Shown here piece by piece: positions 52,478-61,405 of a stretch of 64,000 nucleotides of DNA (position 1 is the stretch's first letter; each line of letters begins with the position of its first letter). Source of the DNA: Tumebacillus algifaecis (GTDB taxonomy: Bacteria > Bacillota > Bacilli > Tumebacillales > Tumebacillaceae); the NCBI RefSeq assembly GCF_002243515.1, contig NZ_CP022657.1, positions 4,217,001-4,281,000 of the forward strand, in the 5' to 3' direction. The notes under the pieces were generated by a model that had not been told where the DNA came from, ran no database searches, and saw only the letters and a list, made by a program, of their open reading frames with translations. The translations under genes and the position numbers were made by a program.

Positions 52478-53794
52478 TTATCTCACCTGCACTTTCATGT
52501 ATATTTTCTCCACGGCATCAACCGGCTGCACGTTGACCTCCGCATACACGCTTTCGGAGTCATCGCCGACTTTCACGAGAACGTCCGTCTGCGCATCGAA
52601 GTTTTGAATCGCGCTCAGGTTCTGCAACAGATCAAAGTATTTATTGTACTCGTTACGAATGAGATTGCGCCCGTCATCCGTGTTCGCCACTTTGCCGACG
52701 AACGTGCTTTCGAACGTTCTTTTCATGTCGTTGTTGATACCGTCCAGAACTCGCAAGACGCGGTTTTTCGAGAAGTGCCGTTGTTTGGTCGGCGTGTAGC
52801 TGGACAACGTGTTGATGTCCTGCTCCACGACGATGCGGCCGTTATTCCGCGTAAATACGATCTCGCCAGCGCGCAAGGCCGCTTCGATTTGTGAGTTGGT
52901 ATAGCGAGGATTCGCATCGACAGCATCCTCATACGGCGAGTAGGTCAGCGACTGGTTCACAGCCGCACCCGCCGTTGCAGCCGCCATCCATGCTGTTGCC
53001 TGCGCCGCGGTGAGCGACGTGCCGTCCGACAGCACCACGCCGTTTTTGACAGAGATGACACCTTCATAGTCGGCCGTTGCATAGTTTTCCAGCACCGCCT
53101 GCACCTTGACCCCCTCACTGTCGCGAAGACGCTTCACAAACGCTGTGTACAGCGTCTTGAGCGTGTTGTCTGTCGAGACGAGAGCGATCGTCTGGAAGTC
53201 TGTCAGCTCGATCGCTTCCAAGTAGTCGCTGTGATCCTGATTTGTTGCCGTGCCGTCTGCGCCGCCTGTGAGTGGAGCGGATGCTGTGGCAGTGAGTGCG
53301 CCTGTGCCGCTAAACGTCAGCCAGTCGTTAGCCTGCAAGCCATCGATTGCAGCTGCGGTCTGCTCGTCCAGCACCACGCCTTGGAGCATCGTGCGGACGA
53401 TGTATACCAATTCGTCATCGATGTCCTGCTGAATCGTGACCGTCAGGTCGTTACCGCGCACGCCGCCATACTTCGCCGTGGCTGTCAGACCGCCGACCGT
53501 TACCTTTGCCTTGGTGCCAGCGTTCAGTCGGTAAAGCAGGATTGTCTTTGCCCGCTTCAGCGCCTCGCGGACAAGCAGGAGTTGCGGGGTGGCGATGTCA
53601 TAGCCAAGCAACTTCGACGTGTCGTCACCAGCGTTGACTGCGATCACCGCGTGGTCAGCCCCCCACGACAGCGGCAGAGCCATCGTCACGACCCCGCGAT
53701 CCCCGAGTGTGCCACTAGCTTTGGGCACGCTTTCAAAGTTGATGTAAACGCCAGGCCGCGTTTTGTCCTGAGTCGTAAATGTTCCACCAGCCAT
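52478..53794 (-). CDS. Contractile tail sheath protein (XkdK-like)
   Basis: This 438-aa protein begins MAGGTFTTQDKTRPGVYINF behind GGAGG. Typical sheath features are the early RPGVYINF, the central insertion domain (about 100-200), and the C-terminal sheath core with NTLSSYTPTKQRHFSKNRVLRVLDGINNDMKRTFE. Presence of a sheath classes the phage as contractile-tailed (myovirus morphology). Confidence 0.95.
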   Translation of the reverse strand: MAGGTFTTQDKTRPGVYINFESVPKASGTLGDRGVVTMALPLSWGADHAVIAVNAGDDTSKLLGYDIATPQLLLVREALKRAKTILLYRLNAGTKAKVTVGGLTATAKYGGVRGNDLTVTIQQDIDDELVYIVRTMLQGVVLDEQTAAAIDGLQANDWLTFSGTGALTATASAPLTGGADGTATNQDHSDYLEAIELTDFQTIALVSTDNTLKTLYTAFVKRLRDSEGVKVQAVLENYATADYEGVISVKNGVVLSDGTSLTAAQATAWMAAATAGAAVNQSLTYSPYEDAVDANPRYTNSQIEAALRAGEIVFTRNNGRIVVEQDINTLSSYTPTKQRHFSKNRVLRVLDGINNDMKRTFESTFVGKVANTDDGRNLIRNEYNKYFDLLQNLSAIQNFDAQTDVLVKVGDDSESVYAEVNVQPVDAVEKIYMKVQVR

Positions 53795-53992
53795 CTAACG
53801 CACCTCCGTTCGCAAAAAGACCTCAACCATCCTTTTTGCTTGCTCTGTGGTGTATGTCTCTCCGTCTCGCAAAACAGCCACCAGCACGTCTTTCTGTGCC
53901 GCTGTGAACTGCTTGGACGACAAGAACTGCTCTTTTGTGTAGCGCGGCTTCTCTGCCACTTTAGGCTTGTCTTCTTTTTCGATGTCAACCAT
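53795..53992 (-). CDS. Small phage protein before the sheath gene
   Basis: This 65-aa protein starts at ATG 53992 behind GGAGGACGGAGCAT. It is a charged protein with a helix-turn pattern: PRYTKEQFLSSKQFTAAQKDVLVAVLRDGETYTTEQAKRMVEVFL. Similar small proteins precede the sheath gene in PBSX-type phages. Function unknown. Confidence 0.8.
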   Translation of the reverse strand: MVDIEKEDKPKVAEKPRYTKEQFLSSKQFTAAQKDVLVAVLRDGETYTTEQAKRMVEVFLRTEVR

Positions 53993-54006
53993 ATGCTCCG
54001 TCCTCC

Positions 54007-54408
54007 TTACGATAAATGTTGATCCATGAACGTCTTGATCTTCCGGTCGAGTAAACCAGGCATCTCGCGCTGCAACTCGCGTTCGGAGATCGTTAGCATG
54101 AAACGTCCCTCAACCCACCCAGTTCCAGAAGCGGTGCGGTGGCCAAACTCCACGAACTTCGCGTACTCAACCGGGTTGAACACGTCTACTTGATAGCCAC
54201 CCGGCACTCTTCTGACCGCTGTGATCTGCCAGCTACGCCGCAGAAGCCCGGTATCAACTGGCGTACGCGCGACCGTCTTCGCGAGCAGGCGCAGCGCAAT
54301 CTCTCGGATGCACTCTTCCACGAAAGCCGGATAGTCCTGCTGCATGCGCCTCAACTTCCGTTGGAGTTCAATTAGCTCGCCGAATTCGAAGTTGCCGAGC
54401 TTAGCCAT
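54007..54408 (-). CDS. HK97 gp10-like head-tail joining protein (XkdI-like)
   Basis: This 133-aa protein has the gp10 family pattern: ELQRKLRRMQQDYPAFVEECIREIALRLLAKTVARTPVDTGLLRRSW and VFNPVEYAKFVEFGHRT. It probably joins the connector to the tail. It overlaps the upstream gene by 8 bp. Confidence 0.9.
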   Translation of the reverse strand: MAKLGNFEFGELIELQRKLRRMQQDYPAFVEECIREIALRLLAKTVARTPVDTGLLRRSWQITAVRRVPGGYQVDVFNPVEYAKFVEFGHRTASGTGWVEGRFMLTISERELQREMPGLLDRKIKTFMDQHLS

Positions 54409-54820
54409 CTACGAGCGCCGCTTTCTGATGCAAGTGATTCATCTGCGGTTGCGGAGCGGTTGGACGCATCACGTGGAAATCGTAGTCAACGAAGAAGTGG
54501 AGCACACCGTCCACGACCTCATGTCGCATTCGTGTTCCGCGGCATTTGCCATCCGCTACGATGATGTACTCCAAGCAGTCATAGAGCTGCTCGGCCACCG
54601 CATGTGCGTCTTCGTTGCTCGACGCGAAATAGTGGATGTCAAACGAGTGTGCACGCTTGTAGCGGCGGTCGAGCTCTCGGTCGTGCTGGGCGCTCAATAG
54701 GCGAACAAAAAAGCACGGACCGTTAAGTCCCTGCTTGATCGCTTCGCCATACCTCTTCACTTCGGGAAATCGCTCTTTCAGCGCGCCGAACACACCATTT
54801 CTCACATCGTTACTGGTCAT
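54401..54820 (-). CDS. Tail terminator-like phage protein (DUF6838-type)
   Basis: This 139-aa protein starts at ATG 54820 (MTSNDVRNGVFGALKERFPEVKRYGE) and shows the pattern of XkdJ/DUF6838 proteins with FFVRLLSAQHDRELDRRYKRAHSFDIHYFA and the HFFVDYDFHV strand. Probably a tail terminator or completion protein. Overlaps on both sides show a packed operon. Confidence 0.87.
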   Translation of the reverse strand: MTSNDVRNGVFGALKERFPEVKRYGEAIKQGLNGPCFFVRLLSAQHDRELDRRYKRAHSFDIHYFASSNEDAHAVAEQLYDCLEYIIVADGKCRGTRMRHEVVDGVLHFFVDYDFHVMRPTAPQPQMNHLHQKAALVDG

Positions 54821-55049
54821 GGAGGCACATCTCCACTGCCGCCAAATTCACCTCGACCTGCAGATGAGCAACAAGCTCCTGTCGATCATATGCATCTGCG
54901 TTTTGGTGAGCAGTCACTACCGATCCATCTTTCGACTTCCCGGCGAAAATGAAACTTGTGATCTCACCTTTTCTTGCCAGGTCTAGGATGTATTCCAGAC
55001 CTGCGATGACATCGTTTTGCGGAGTCTTCAATCGGACTACCTTCGCCAT
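54810..55049 (-). CDS. Small phage head-tail region protein (79 aa)
   Basis: This 79-aa protein starts at ATG 55049, overlapping the upstream stop (TGATG), behind AAGGAG at 8 nt. It contains FAGKSKDGSVVTAHQNADAYDRQELVAHLQVEV. Such short proteins with a strand-turn-strand pattern occur in several phages near the connector genes; function unknown. Confidence 0.78.
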   Translation of the reverse strand: MAKVVRLKTPQNDVIAGLEYILDLARKGEITSFIFAGKSKDGSVVTAHQNADAYDRQELVAHLQVEVNLAAVEMCLHDQ

Positions 55050-55411
55050 CACGCATACTCCTTTCTTTGGAGGTTGACTTCCTGGTGTGTGGCGTAGATG
55101 AACGGCTCGCCAGCCACATACGTCAGCGCGCGACCGTGCCGCGTCACCTCGACCACGTCGCCTTGTCTCAGCTCCAGATCAGGAGACACAAACAACTTCG
55201 TCTCATACGAAACGTCGTTCTGCGCCTCCGTCTGTCCGTTTACCGCGAGGGATTTTTGAGACAAGCGACAGGGTTGGTCTTCGCAGATGACCGCCAGCCC
55301 CAATACCGTCTCGCCAGACGGCTTCTCAATCTCGCCGTGACGCTTGATAGTGGCGCGATCATCATAGAGACGCTCAATGGCCGCTCGGTGCCGATCGTAG
55401 TTCAAGGCCAC
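55049..55411 (-). CDS. Phage head-tail connector protein (XkdH/DUF3599-like)
   Basis: This protein of about 120 aa, MALNYDRHRAAIERLYDDRATIKRHG..., continues with a beta-rich core (CRLSQKSLAV, DLELRQGDVVEVTRHGRALTYVAGEPFIYATHQEVNL) as in XkdH-type stopper proteins. Starts GTG 55411 and GTG 55420 are both possible; 55411 has GAGG at a better distance. It lies between the DUF3199 connector and the next small gene, as in PBSX. Confidence 0.85.
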   Translation of the reverse strand: MALNYDRHRAAIERLYDDRATIKRHGEIEKPSGETVLGLAVICEDQPCRLSQKSLAVNGQTEAQNDVSYETKLFVSPDLELRQGDVVEVTRHGRALTYVAGEPFIYATHQEVNLQRKEYA

Positions 55412-55413
55412 CG

Positions 55414-55785
55414 CTACCACCTCAGCTTTCGATAGGCGTTCAACTCGGAGGTGTGGTCGAAGAGAATCGAGTCGATCACCACTTTTGCAGTCGGCGCGCT
55501 TCCTGCGGGCTTGATCGGTTTGACAGATGTGTCACCGATCTTGATCTCAAATTCTTCTTCTCCTGCCGGGTACATGACGTTCGACTGCTCTTTGGATAGC
55601 GCCCCTGCAACCATCGCTGCCCAAGTGAATTTCAGTCCGTCAGGGACTGCGCGGGCATTGATGTAGTTCAAAATGCGTTGCTCAACCTCGTCGATGTACA
55701 TGTCAATGAGGTTATCGAACGTATTATCCGTCAGGCCGAGGCGCAATTTTGCAAGATCACGCACATCAGACTTTTGAACCGACAT
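55414..55785 (-). CDS. Head-tail connector protein (YqbG/DUF3199-like)
   Basis: This 123-aa helical adaptor contains DVRDLAKLRLGLTDNTFDNLIDMYIDEVEQRILNYINA and the downstream Lys-rich loop, the pattern of connector proteins (gp6/gp15-like) in Gram-positive phages. The C-terminal segment SELNAYRKLRW is typical. It follows the major capsid gene by two bases. Confidence 0.9.
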   Translation of the reverse strand: MSVQKSDVRDLAKLRLGLTDNTFDNLIDMYIDEVEQRILNYINARAVPDGLKFTWAAMVAGALSKEQSNVMYPAGEEEFEIKIGDTSVKPIKPAGSAPTAKVVIDSILFDHTSELNAYRKLRW

Positions 55786-55787
55786 AC

Positions 55788-56834
55788 CTACGCCACTTTC
55801 GCGATGAAAATCGTGTCGATGGATTCGAAACTCGGCAGCACGATCGCCGAAACGATCGTCTGGATGTTGACGGGGTGCGGCTCTTTGATAGTGGTGATCG
55901 CAACACCTGTGTTCACGACGGAGACTTGGGCGTCGGTATTACCAGTCATCAAGTCTGCTTCTTCCGGCGTCGTGCCGAACCAAGTGTTGCCGAGCGTTCC
56001 ATCAGGGATGAGCGTGAAGTAGTCGTCCGGATAGAACTGGTGCATGCTGCCGTCTTGGAGCGAGAATTTCTTGTTGTACACCGCGATGCTCAGACCGAGC
56101 TTTGTCAGCAGATACTGCTTCATCATAGAATCGGTCATGATGATGTTCTCGCCACCAAGCGGGTTCATGTCGCGTCGGATCGGAATATTTTTCATGATGT
56201 AAGACCACGTTTTCCGCGTGCAGATAGCTTTGGTCGGCCGAACACCGCTAGGACCTTCTTCCACCTTCTCCATCCATTCTTGGATGTCTCCAATGATGTT
56301 CGCTTCCGGATTGCTCCACTTCGCATCAGAAGTGAGCGTGGTTTTCTGCGCGGCAGGCATCCGATAATCGTAATCGTAGCTGAGTCGGTTCGCTGTGATC
56401 TTGATTTTGCCAGAGGACAATAGTTGCATGATCATCCGCTCCGGATTGACCAGTGCGCCGTTGACCAAATTGGTCACATCGTCGTAGATCGCGTTCACAA
56501 GCGGCATGACGTAACTTTCGTTTGCCGAATCCGCCAGCCGCATGAGCTCTTGCCGATCTTTCTCACCGAGCCGCATGGCTTCGCGGAAAAACGGCATCTC
56601 AGTCTCGTTCATTTTAAAACCGATACGGTCACGCAAAGTTGCTTTCGCGTCGAACTCGGACGGCATCAGTGCAACCGGCAATCCTTTCGAGCCCTTGATC
56701 CACTTGAGGTCAAGACCAAGCTTCTTTTTAGCCGGGAACAGCGTAGCGCCGAGGTACGGGATGTTGTTCGAAGTTTGAGTTTCGTAGTACGTTGCGATGC
56801 TTTTCGGGTTGATCAGATCAAAAATGTCCGGCAT
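55788..56834 (-). CDS. Major capsid protein (XkdG/YqbE-like)
   Basis: This 348-aa protein, MPDIFDLINPKSIATYYETQTSNNIPYLGATLFPAKKKLGLDLKWIKG, shows the major capsid protein E pattern (early NxIPYLGATLFP.KKK and the conserved Lys-Gly segment). The start is ATG 56834 with GAGGAC upstream. It is the main shell subunit, with a likely HK97 fold. It follows decoration and scaffold genes. Confidence 0.94.
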   Translation of the reverse strand: MPDIFDLINPKSIATYYETQTSNNIPYLGATLFPAKKKLGLDLKWIKGSKGLPVALMPSEFDAKATLRDRIGFKMNETEMPFFREAMRLGEKDRQELMRLADSANESYVMPLVNAIYDDVTNLVNGALVNPERMIMQLLSSGKIKITANRLSYDYDYRMPAAQKTTLTSDAKWSNPEANIIGDIQEWMEKVEEGPSGVRPTKAICTRKTWSYIMKNIPIRRDMNPLGGENIIMTDSMMKQYLLTKLGLSIAVYNKKFSLQDGSMHQFYPDDYFTLIPDGTLGNTWFGTTPEEADLMTGNTDAQVSVVNTGVAITTIKEPHPVNIQTIVSAIVLPSFESIDTIFIAKVA

Positions 56835-56852
56835 GTTGTCACCAGTCCTCTC

Positions 56853-57242
56853 TTAGGCAATGAATGTGATTTGTTTCAGTGCGTCCTTCTCCAAAGCAGT
56901 CGGAGCGGTCGGGATTTTGTTCAGATCAACGAAGCCATGGATGAGCATAGCGCCTGAAGCTGGGCCGTAAGTTACATCCACATCGTTCAGGAGCACACCT
57001 TCCGCATTCGTCGTGTCTGGTGCGGGATCGACACCAGTGGTAGTTGTTGCTTTTTTAGCGAGCTTGGACGGATCGGCCAGAACGCCGCCTCCCAAGATCG
57101 TGCCAGCTGGTACAATTTTCTTTCCGGATGCGTCGGCTGTAACACCCGCGTCGTCGATCGTCACCGCGACCGCAACATAGTGGTCGGGGAACTTGAGGAT
57201 TTCTTTTTTGTTGGTATACGCAGCCTCTGTGAACTTGCTCAT
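56853..57242 (-). CDS. Capsid decoration/head protein
   Basis: This 129-aa protein starts at ATG 57242 behind AGAGGAATGG. Ala/Thr/Gly-rich beta sequence (VTADASGKKIVPAGTILGGG, GVLLNDVDVTYGPASGAMLIHGFVDL) is characteristic of capsid-stabilising head proteins encoded between scaffold and major capsid genes. The N-terminal part EILKFPDHYVAVAVTI supports this. Confidence 0.85.
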   Translation of the reverse strand: MSKFTEAAYTNKKEILKFPDHYVAVAVTIDDAGVTADASGKKIVPAGTILGGGVLADPSKLAKKATTTTGVDPAPDTTNAEGVLLNDVDVTYGPASGAMLIHGFVDLNKIPTAPTALEKDALKQITFIA

Positions 57243-57259
57243 TTCGTCACCATTCCTCT

Positions 57260-57883
57260 CTACCCGAAGTAGGATTCTCGGGCTTTATCAAGCCCTTCGT
57301 TGGCCTTGTTTAACTCCGCCAGTCTTTTGCCGAATGCGGCGCCATCATCTTCCTTCCCGCCGCCGTTGTTTCCGCCGTTGCCATCAGCCGGCTTCCAGCC
57401 CTTCGGTTGCTTGGTTTCATTGACAAACAAAAAAGCCTTGCTTTCACGCAGGCCTTTCAGTTGGTCTTCGAGGCCTGCCTTAATCGACCCATCCTCGTTG
57501 ACCTCGATTTTTGATTTGTCGAGCAAGTTGGCGATGAGATCAGGGTCGTGCGCCTTGCCTGCGAGCGCCAATTTGATTGCCGAGTTCACCGACATGTCGC
57601 TCAGTTTGGCTTGATACTCTGTTTCCTTGGTCTTGTTTTCAGTCTGCAAGGTTTCGATCTGCTTTTTGAGCTCGTCGTTGTTGCCAGCGGCCGCTTTAAG
57701 ATCGGTAAGCTGTTTGTCGCGGTCCTTGATGTCCTTTTCGAGTTGTGCTTTCAACTCGGTCAGCTCCTTGGCTTTCTCCGGTGAGATGTGCAACTTGTAG
57801 TTCTCCGCCACCCCCTTCTCGATCGCCGAGACTTGCTCGGCGCTAAGGTTTGCGGCCTCAAGCAGTTTTTTCAGCCAATCCAT
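57260..57883 (-). CDS. Phage scaffolding protein
   Basis: This 207-aa protein of the Phage_GP20 type starts MDWLKKLLEAANLSAEQVSAIEKGV, has a long coiled coil (about 40-110: KDIKDRDKQLTDLKAAAGNNDELKKQIETLQTE) and a Gly-rich linker near the C-terminus, as in prohead scaffolds. Its start overlaps the upstream stop (TAATG). It guides capsid assembly and is lost on maturation. Confidence 0.93.
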   Translation of the reverse strand: MDWLKKLLEAANLSAEQVSAIEKGVAENYKLHISPEKAKELTELKAQLEKDIKDRDKQLTDLKAAAGNNDELKKQIETLQTENKTKETEYQAKLSDMSVNSAIKLALAGKAHDPDLIANLLDKSKIEVNEDGSIKAGLEDQLKGLRESKAFLFVNETKQPKGWKPADGNGGNNGGGKEDDGAAFGKRLAELNKANEGLDKARESYFG

Positions 57884-58083
57884 TATTCATCACCCATCCC
57901 GTCATTTTGTTTTACCGAACTATTTCGCACGTCGTAACTCAGTGTGACTTTTTGATTCGCTACATCATAGCTCACATCGACCAGATCGCTTCTTGTTTCA
58001 AATCTCACCGCGCCGATAGAGATGTCGATCTGACACGAGTGCGCATCGCTATCGTTGATTTTGACAATCACGTCTTCCTCCAT
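57883..58083 (-). CDS. Small phage head-region protein (66 aa)
   Basis: The start ATG 58083 (MEEDVIVKINDSDAHSCQID) follows GGTGAGGCAC; the longer frame upstream overlaps the preceding gene without a site. Beta-rich, with FETRSDLVDVSYDVANQKVTLSYDVRN. No family recognised. Its stop overlaps the scaffold start. Confidence 0.75.
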   Translation of the reverse strand: MEEDVIVKINDSDAHSCQIDISIGAVRFETRSDLVDVSYDVANQKVTLSYDVRNSSVKQNDGMGDE

Positions 58084-58088
58084 GTGCC

Positions 58089-58340
58089 TCACCGCCCTTC
58101 GCCGTACTTCTCCTTGATTGCGCACCACATGAGTGATTCCTCCCGCTCAATTCCACGTAACTCGATAGTGTTTACATCGAGCGTCGCGCCATCACCGCGC
58201 AGGGCTTGCTTCCGAGCCGCCGCCGTGTCGCTCACTTCGGTCAGCTCGTCGATCAGTCGCCCATACTGCTCAGGCTCCATGTTGCCTCGATGCTCGTCCA
58301 TCAGATCGTCGATAATCTTACAGCGCTCCTCTCTGTTCAT
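58089..58340 (-). CDS. Small phage protein after the minor head gene (83 aa)
   Basis: This 83-aa protein begins MNREERCKIIDDLMDEHRGNMEPEQYGRLIDELTEV, a helical charged protein that overlaps the minor head gene by 23 bp. No family recognised. The coding call rests on a good start context (AGAGAGGAGC overlap) and packing. Confidence 0.7.
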   Translation of the reverse strand: MNREERCKIIDDLMDEHRGNMEPEQYGRLIDELTEVSDTAAARKQALRGDGATLDVNTIELRGIEREESLMWCAIKEKYGEGR

Positions 58341-59940
58341 CGTTGACCTCCTCCCGCTCGTAGCTCAAGCCAGCCACCAGAGCCGTCAGCGCGAGCATAA
58401 ACAGGTGAGCCGCATCAAAACCTGCCAGTGCTGATTTGGTCGTGAGTTTGGCTTTGTACGCCATCTCTGCAATCTGCATCATCCTGTCGAGCTCGTCGAG
58501 TTTGATGTCTAACGCGGCCGATCGGCGGAGCGAGTACGTGTGCTCGGCATCCACGGCGCGCATTTCTCGCATTCCGTATCCGACAAAGGCCACCACGTCA
58601 GAGCGGCTGAACGAACCGCCATGCAGTCCGCCAACGGGCGGGTGATTGTGCGTGAGAATGCTGTCTTTGAGGCGCTCACCGAACTCTGCGATACTCAGTC
58701 CGCCAGATGCATTGGATGTGTGCATCACCTCGCCTTTTGCGGTCGCAATGTAGACGTGGCGCGTGGTTTCGGATCGGATCGAGTCTTCATACCGCTTGAT
58801 CTGGTTCAGCGTTTTCTCGCGGCTACTCGTCGGTGGCAACGTCTCCACGACCTTGATCGGCTCTTGCTGCGCTGAAGGTAACGGGTCGGGCGAAGTGCCC
58901 GGCACTTTGGCCGCTTTTTCAACGCGCTCCTTTCGCCACTCTTCATATGTCATGTCGCCCGGCACATCGTAAGTCTCGCCGTTGGCATTCCGTGCCGCGC
59001 GCTCTTTTACGTTGTCATGGAAATGCGGAATCGTGGTCGATCGGCAATGTGCGTGGAGCGGTGGATAGTTGACGCCTGCCTGAGCTTCCGAGACGGGAAA
59101 AATTTCACCGTCCATGTGTCGGCAGGTCTGCGATGTCCTGCCGTCCAGAGTAGCAGTGTACTTGTACTGTTCGACGTTCATTTCGCCGTAGGCATCGAGA
59201 CGTGACTGTCCAGCGAAGTACGCCGACTCGGTCAAGATCAACCGCCGCGCTACCGACTGCGAAACATCCATGCGCTTTGCGAATTCGCGTATCACGCGGT
59301 CAGATGGATCGCCACGGACCAGGCTTTGCGTCAATGCCGTTTGCAGCTCCGCCACCAACTTCTCTTTATCCTTCCAGATTCGGGAGCTGAAGTTCGAACC
59401 ATCAGGTGCCCAGGGCTTGCTGAGGATCTTTTCGAGCTGCGCGGTATCCAACTTGGCAAACGAAGAGCCGACCCCTGTCCCGCGCTGGACTTCAAACAAT
59501 GAGCGATGGTAGTTGTCTGCATAGATACCCCCCAAAAGCCTCTGTGCGCCTGCCTGTTGCTTTGCAGACAAGACTTCGACATGTTGCCGCATCTGCGTTT
59601 GCAATGCCTCCAAGCGGCTCACACGGACTTTGATACTGGCGTTCTCCAACTGCCGCATCCATCGTTGATCCACCGCATTCTCGCGGCCGCGCTGAATGTA
59701 CTCTTCAACCGTCCAGTGGAACTCTTTCAGTTGGCCTGCCGTGAGCACTTGGCGCGCGGTAGCAAGGTCGATGCGGTTGTTCTCGGCAAAGCGCTGATAG
59801 AACACGTCGATGTCGCGCTGTATGGATGCCATCGCTTTGTCGTACTCGCGCTGCATCGTGCGGATGTACTTCTCGCCTTTCTGCAACTGCGATTCATTCA
59901 ACGCTTCAAGTCGCTCAGACCAGTAAGCATCCGACTTCAC
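58318..59940 (-). CDS. Minor head protein (MuF/SPP1 gp7-like) with C-terminal JAMM-like domain
   Basis: This 540-aa protein starts at GTG 59940, overlapping the portal stop as GTGA. The N-terminal helices (1-150) and the MuF core (about 190-310: GDPSDRVIREFAKRMDVSQSVARRLILTES, TATLDGRTSQTCRHMDGE, NYPPLHAHCRS) mark a head-morphogenesis protein. After a linker, a C-terminal domain (about 370-480) carries LTHNHPP (His431, His433) and SRSD (Ser445-x-x-Asp448), which looks like a JAMM/MPN metal site with a Gly-rich insertion. MuF proteins often carry toxin or enzyme domains at the C-terminus. Confidence 0.87.
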   Translation of the reverse strand: MKSDAYWSERLEALNESQLQKGEKYIRTMQREYDKAMASIQRDIDVFYQRFAENNRIDLATARQVLTAGQLKEFHWTVEEYIQRGRENAVDQRWMRQLENASIKVRVSRLEALQTQMRQHVEVLSAKQQAGAQRLLGGIYADNYHRSLFEVQRGTGVGSSFAKLDTAQLEKILSKPWAPDGSNFSSRIWKDKEKLVAELQTALTQSLVRGDPSDRVIREFAKRMDVSQSVARRLILTESAYFAGQSRLDAYGEMNVEQYKYTATLDGRTSQTCRHMDGEIFPVSEAQAGVNYPPLHAHCRSTTIPHFHDNVKERAARNANGETYDVPGDMTYEEWRKERVEKAAKVPGTSPDPLPSAQQEPIKVVETLPPTSSREKTLNQIKRYEDSIRSETTRHVYIATAKGEVMHTSNASGGLSIAEFGERLKDSILTHNHPPVGGLHGGSFSRSDVVAFVGYGMREMRAVDAEHTYSLRRSAALDIKLDELDRMMQIAEMAYKAKLTTKSALAGFDAAHLFMLALTALVAGLSYEREEVNDEQRGAL

Positions 59941-61385
59941 GCTTCGTCACCGCCCGCGTAGGGGTCGTCCAACTCACTCTGTCTTTGCTTTCGCAATCGC
60001 TCGAGCTCTAAACTCACATCTGTCACGAACGGATGATTTGCAACCAGTGTCTCTTCTGACACTGTGCCGGCGGAGTTGCGCACATTGTTTACTGCTTCTG
60101 TCTCGTTGATCATGATGTCTCGATTGAAAATGAAATCCACTTGTTCATCCGAGTAATCACGACCAGCGGTGTTGAAGATGTGTCGATCGACAAACCAGAG
60201 TAGCTGTTCAAGTGATGCTTGAAACTCGTTTTCGATGTCATTTGCATCCAGATCGAGATCTTGATATAAGAACTTCAACGCTTCGCCACTTGGACTGTTT
60301 CCGAGTCTTTCAGCTTGAGTATCCACGCCACGCCCGAATTCGTATATGTCCTTGCGAATCCGGTCGAGGTGTTTTTCAAGAGCATCAGTGTTCAAATCGA
60401 TCGACAAAGGCTCTACTCCACCGCGCTCGCCACTCACTTTAATCGCTCGCACTTGCGATAGATTACGACGAAATTCTCCGAGATCTTGACCATCGTAGTC
60501 CTTCAAGACGAGTATTGAATTCGGAGAATCAGCAATGTTGTTTGCGTTGTCGGACGTTTGAAGGTCATATTCATCTACTAGCGATTTCAGTGCAGCGATC
60601 AGCGGCAACTCATCGTCGTTGTACTTGAACGGAACGAATGGGATGCGCTCCCAATTCGTTTGAACCTCGTCATCATCGCCTTGCGAAACGATGAAATGTC
60701 CGCTTTCCGGCATGTCCTCATCCGGAACCAGACCTGATACGCCTGACACAAGCCCTGGAGGGTTCAGAGTATATCGTCGAACACCTCTCAAATCCCAAAA
60801 CTCGACCTTGGTGACCGTTTGTTTTTTCGATGAGACGTACTGTTCAACATCGTATACGCGGATGACTGCATCCAGTTCAGTGTGCTCAGCGTCCCGCCAC
60901 AACGGGATGATCTCTTCCGGGCGGTGACGCTTGAACGACAGGATGCCGTTCTCATCATAGTAGACCTGCAACCAACCGATACCAGCGCTGATCGAGTCTT
61001 TACCGACATTTTTCATCGTTCGAAGGAAAGGCTTATCAAAAATGTCCGCGAGTAATTCAGCGTATACTTTTTCCCCAGTCTGGATGGATATCGGCTTAGA
61101 AAGCAAATAACCAATTTTTTGGTCTACAAGCTTTCTTACAAAGGAATGGATAAGTTTGCGGTTTGACAGGTTCTTGTTCTCTTGCAACATCCCGCCCTCA
61201 CCAATCATCATCCGTTTTCTACTTCGGATCTCGTGATCAACTCTGTAGTAACGGCGGCCTTCTTGCATCCACTTCAAATGCTCCGATCGCTTCCACTCAT
61301 CAATCTCTAACTTGATGATTTGTTCCAGCGACAAAGGAGCGTTCGCTGCGATGATCTCCGACAAACGTTGAGTCTCTGTCGCCAC
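59937..61385 (-). CDS. Phage portal protein (SPP1 gp6-like)
   Basis: This 482-aa protein starts at GTG 61385 behind AAAAGGTGG. It includes SLEQIIKLEIDEWKRSEHLKWMQEGRRYYRVDHEIRSRKRM, the SPP1 gp6/YqbA portal N-terminus, the FVRKLVDQKIGYLLSKPISI segment, and C-terminal FEASLEQLLWFVDRHIF. It forms the dodecameric DNA gate. It follows the terminase large subunit by 20 bp. Confidence 0.95.
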   Translation of the reverse strand: MATETQRLSEIIAANAPLSLEQIIKLEIDEWKRSEHLKWMQEGRRYYRVDHEIRSRKRMMIGEGGMLQENKNLSNRKLIHSFVRKLVDQKIGYLLSKPISIQTGEKVYAELLADIFDKPFLRTMKNVGKDSISAGIGWLQVYYDENGILSFKRHRPEEIIPLWRDAEHTELDAVIRVYDVEQYVSSKKQTVTKVEFWDLRGVRRYTLNPPGLVSGVSGLVPDEDMPESGHFIVSQGDDDEVQTNWERIPFVPFKYNDDELPLIAALKSLVDEYDLQTSDNANNIADSPNSILVLKDYDGQDLGEFRRNLSQVRAIKVSGERGGVEPLSIDLNTDALEKHLDRIRKDIYEFGRGVDTQAERLGNSPSGEALKFLYQDLDLDANDIENEFQASLEQLLWFVDRHIFNTAGRDYSDEQVDFIFNRDIMINETEAVNNVRNSAGTVSEETLVANHPFVTDVSLELERLRKQRQSELDDPYAGGDEA

Positions 61386-61405
61386 ACCATCACCACCTTT
61401 TCGAT

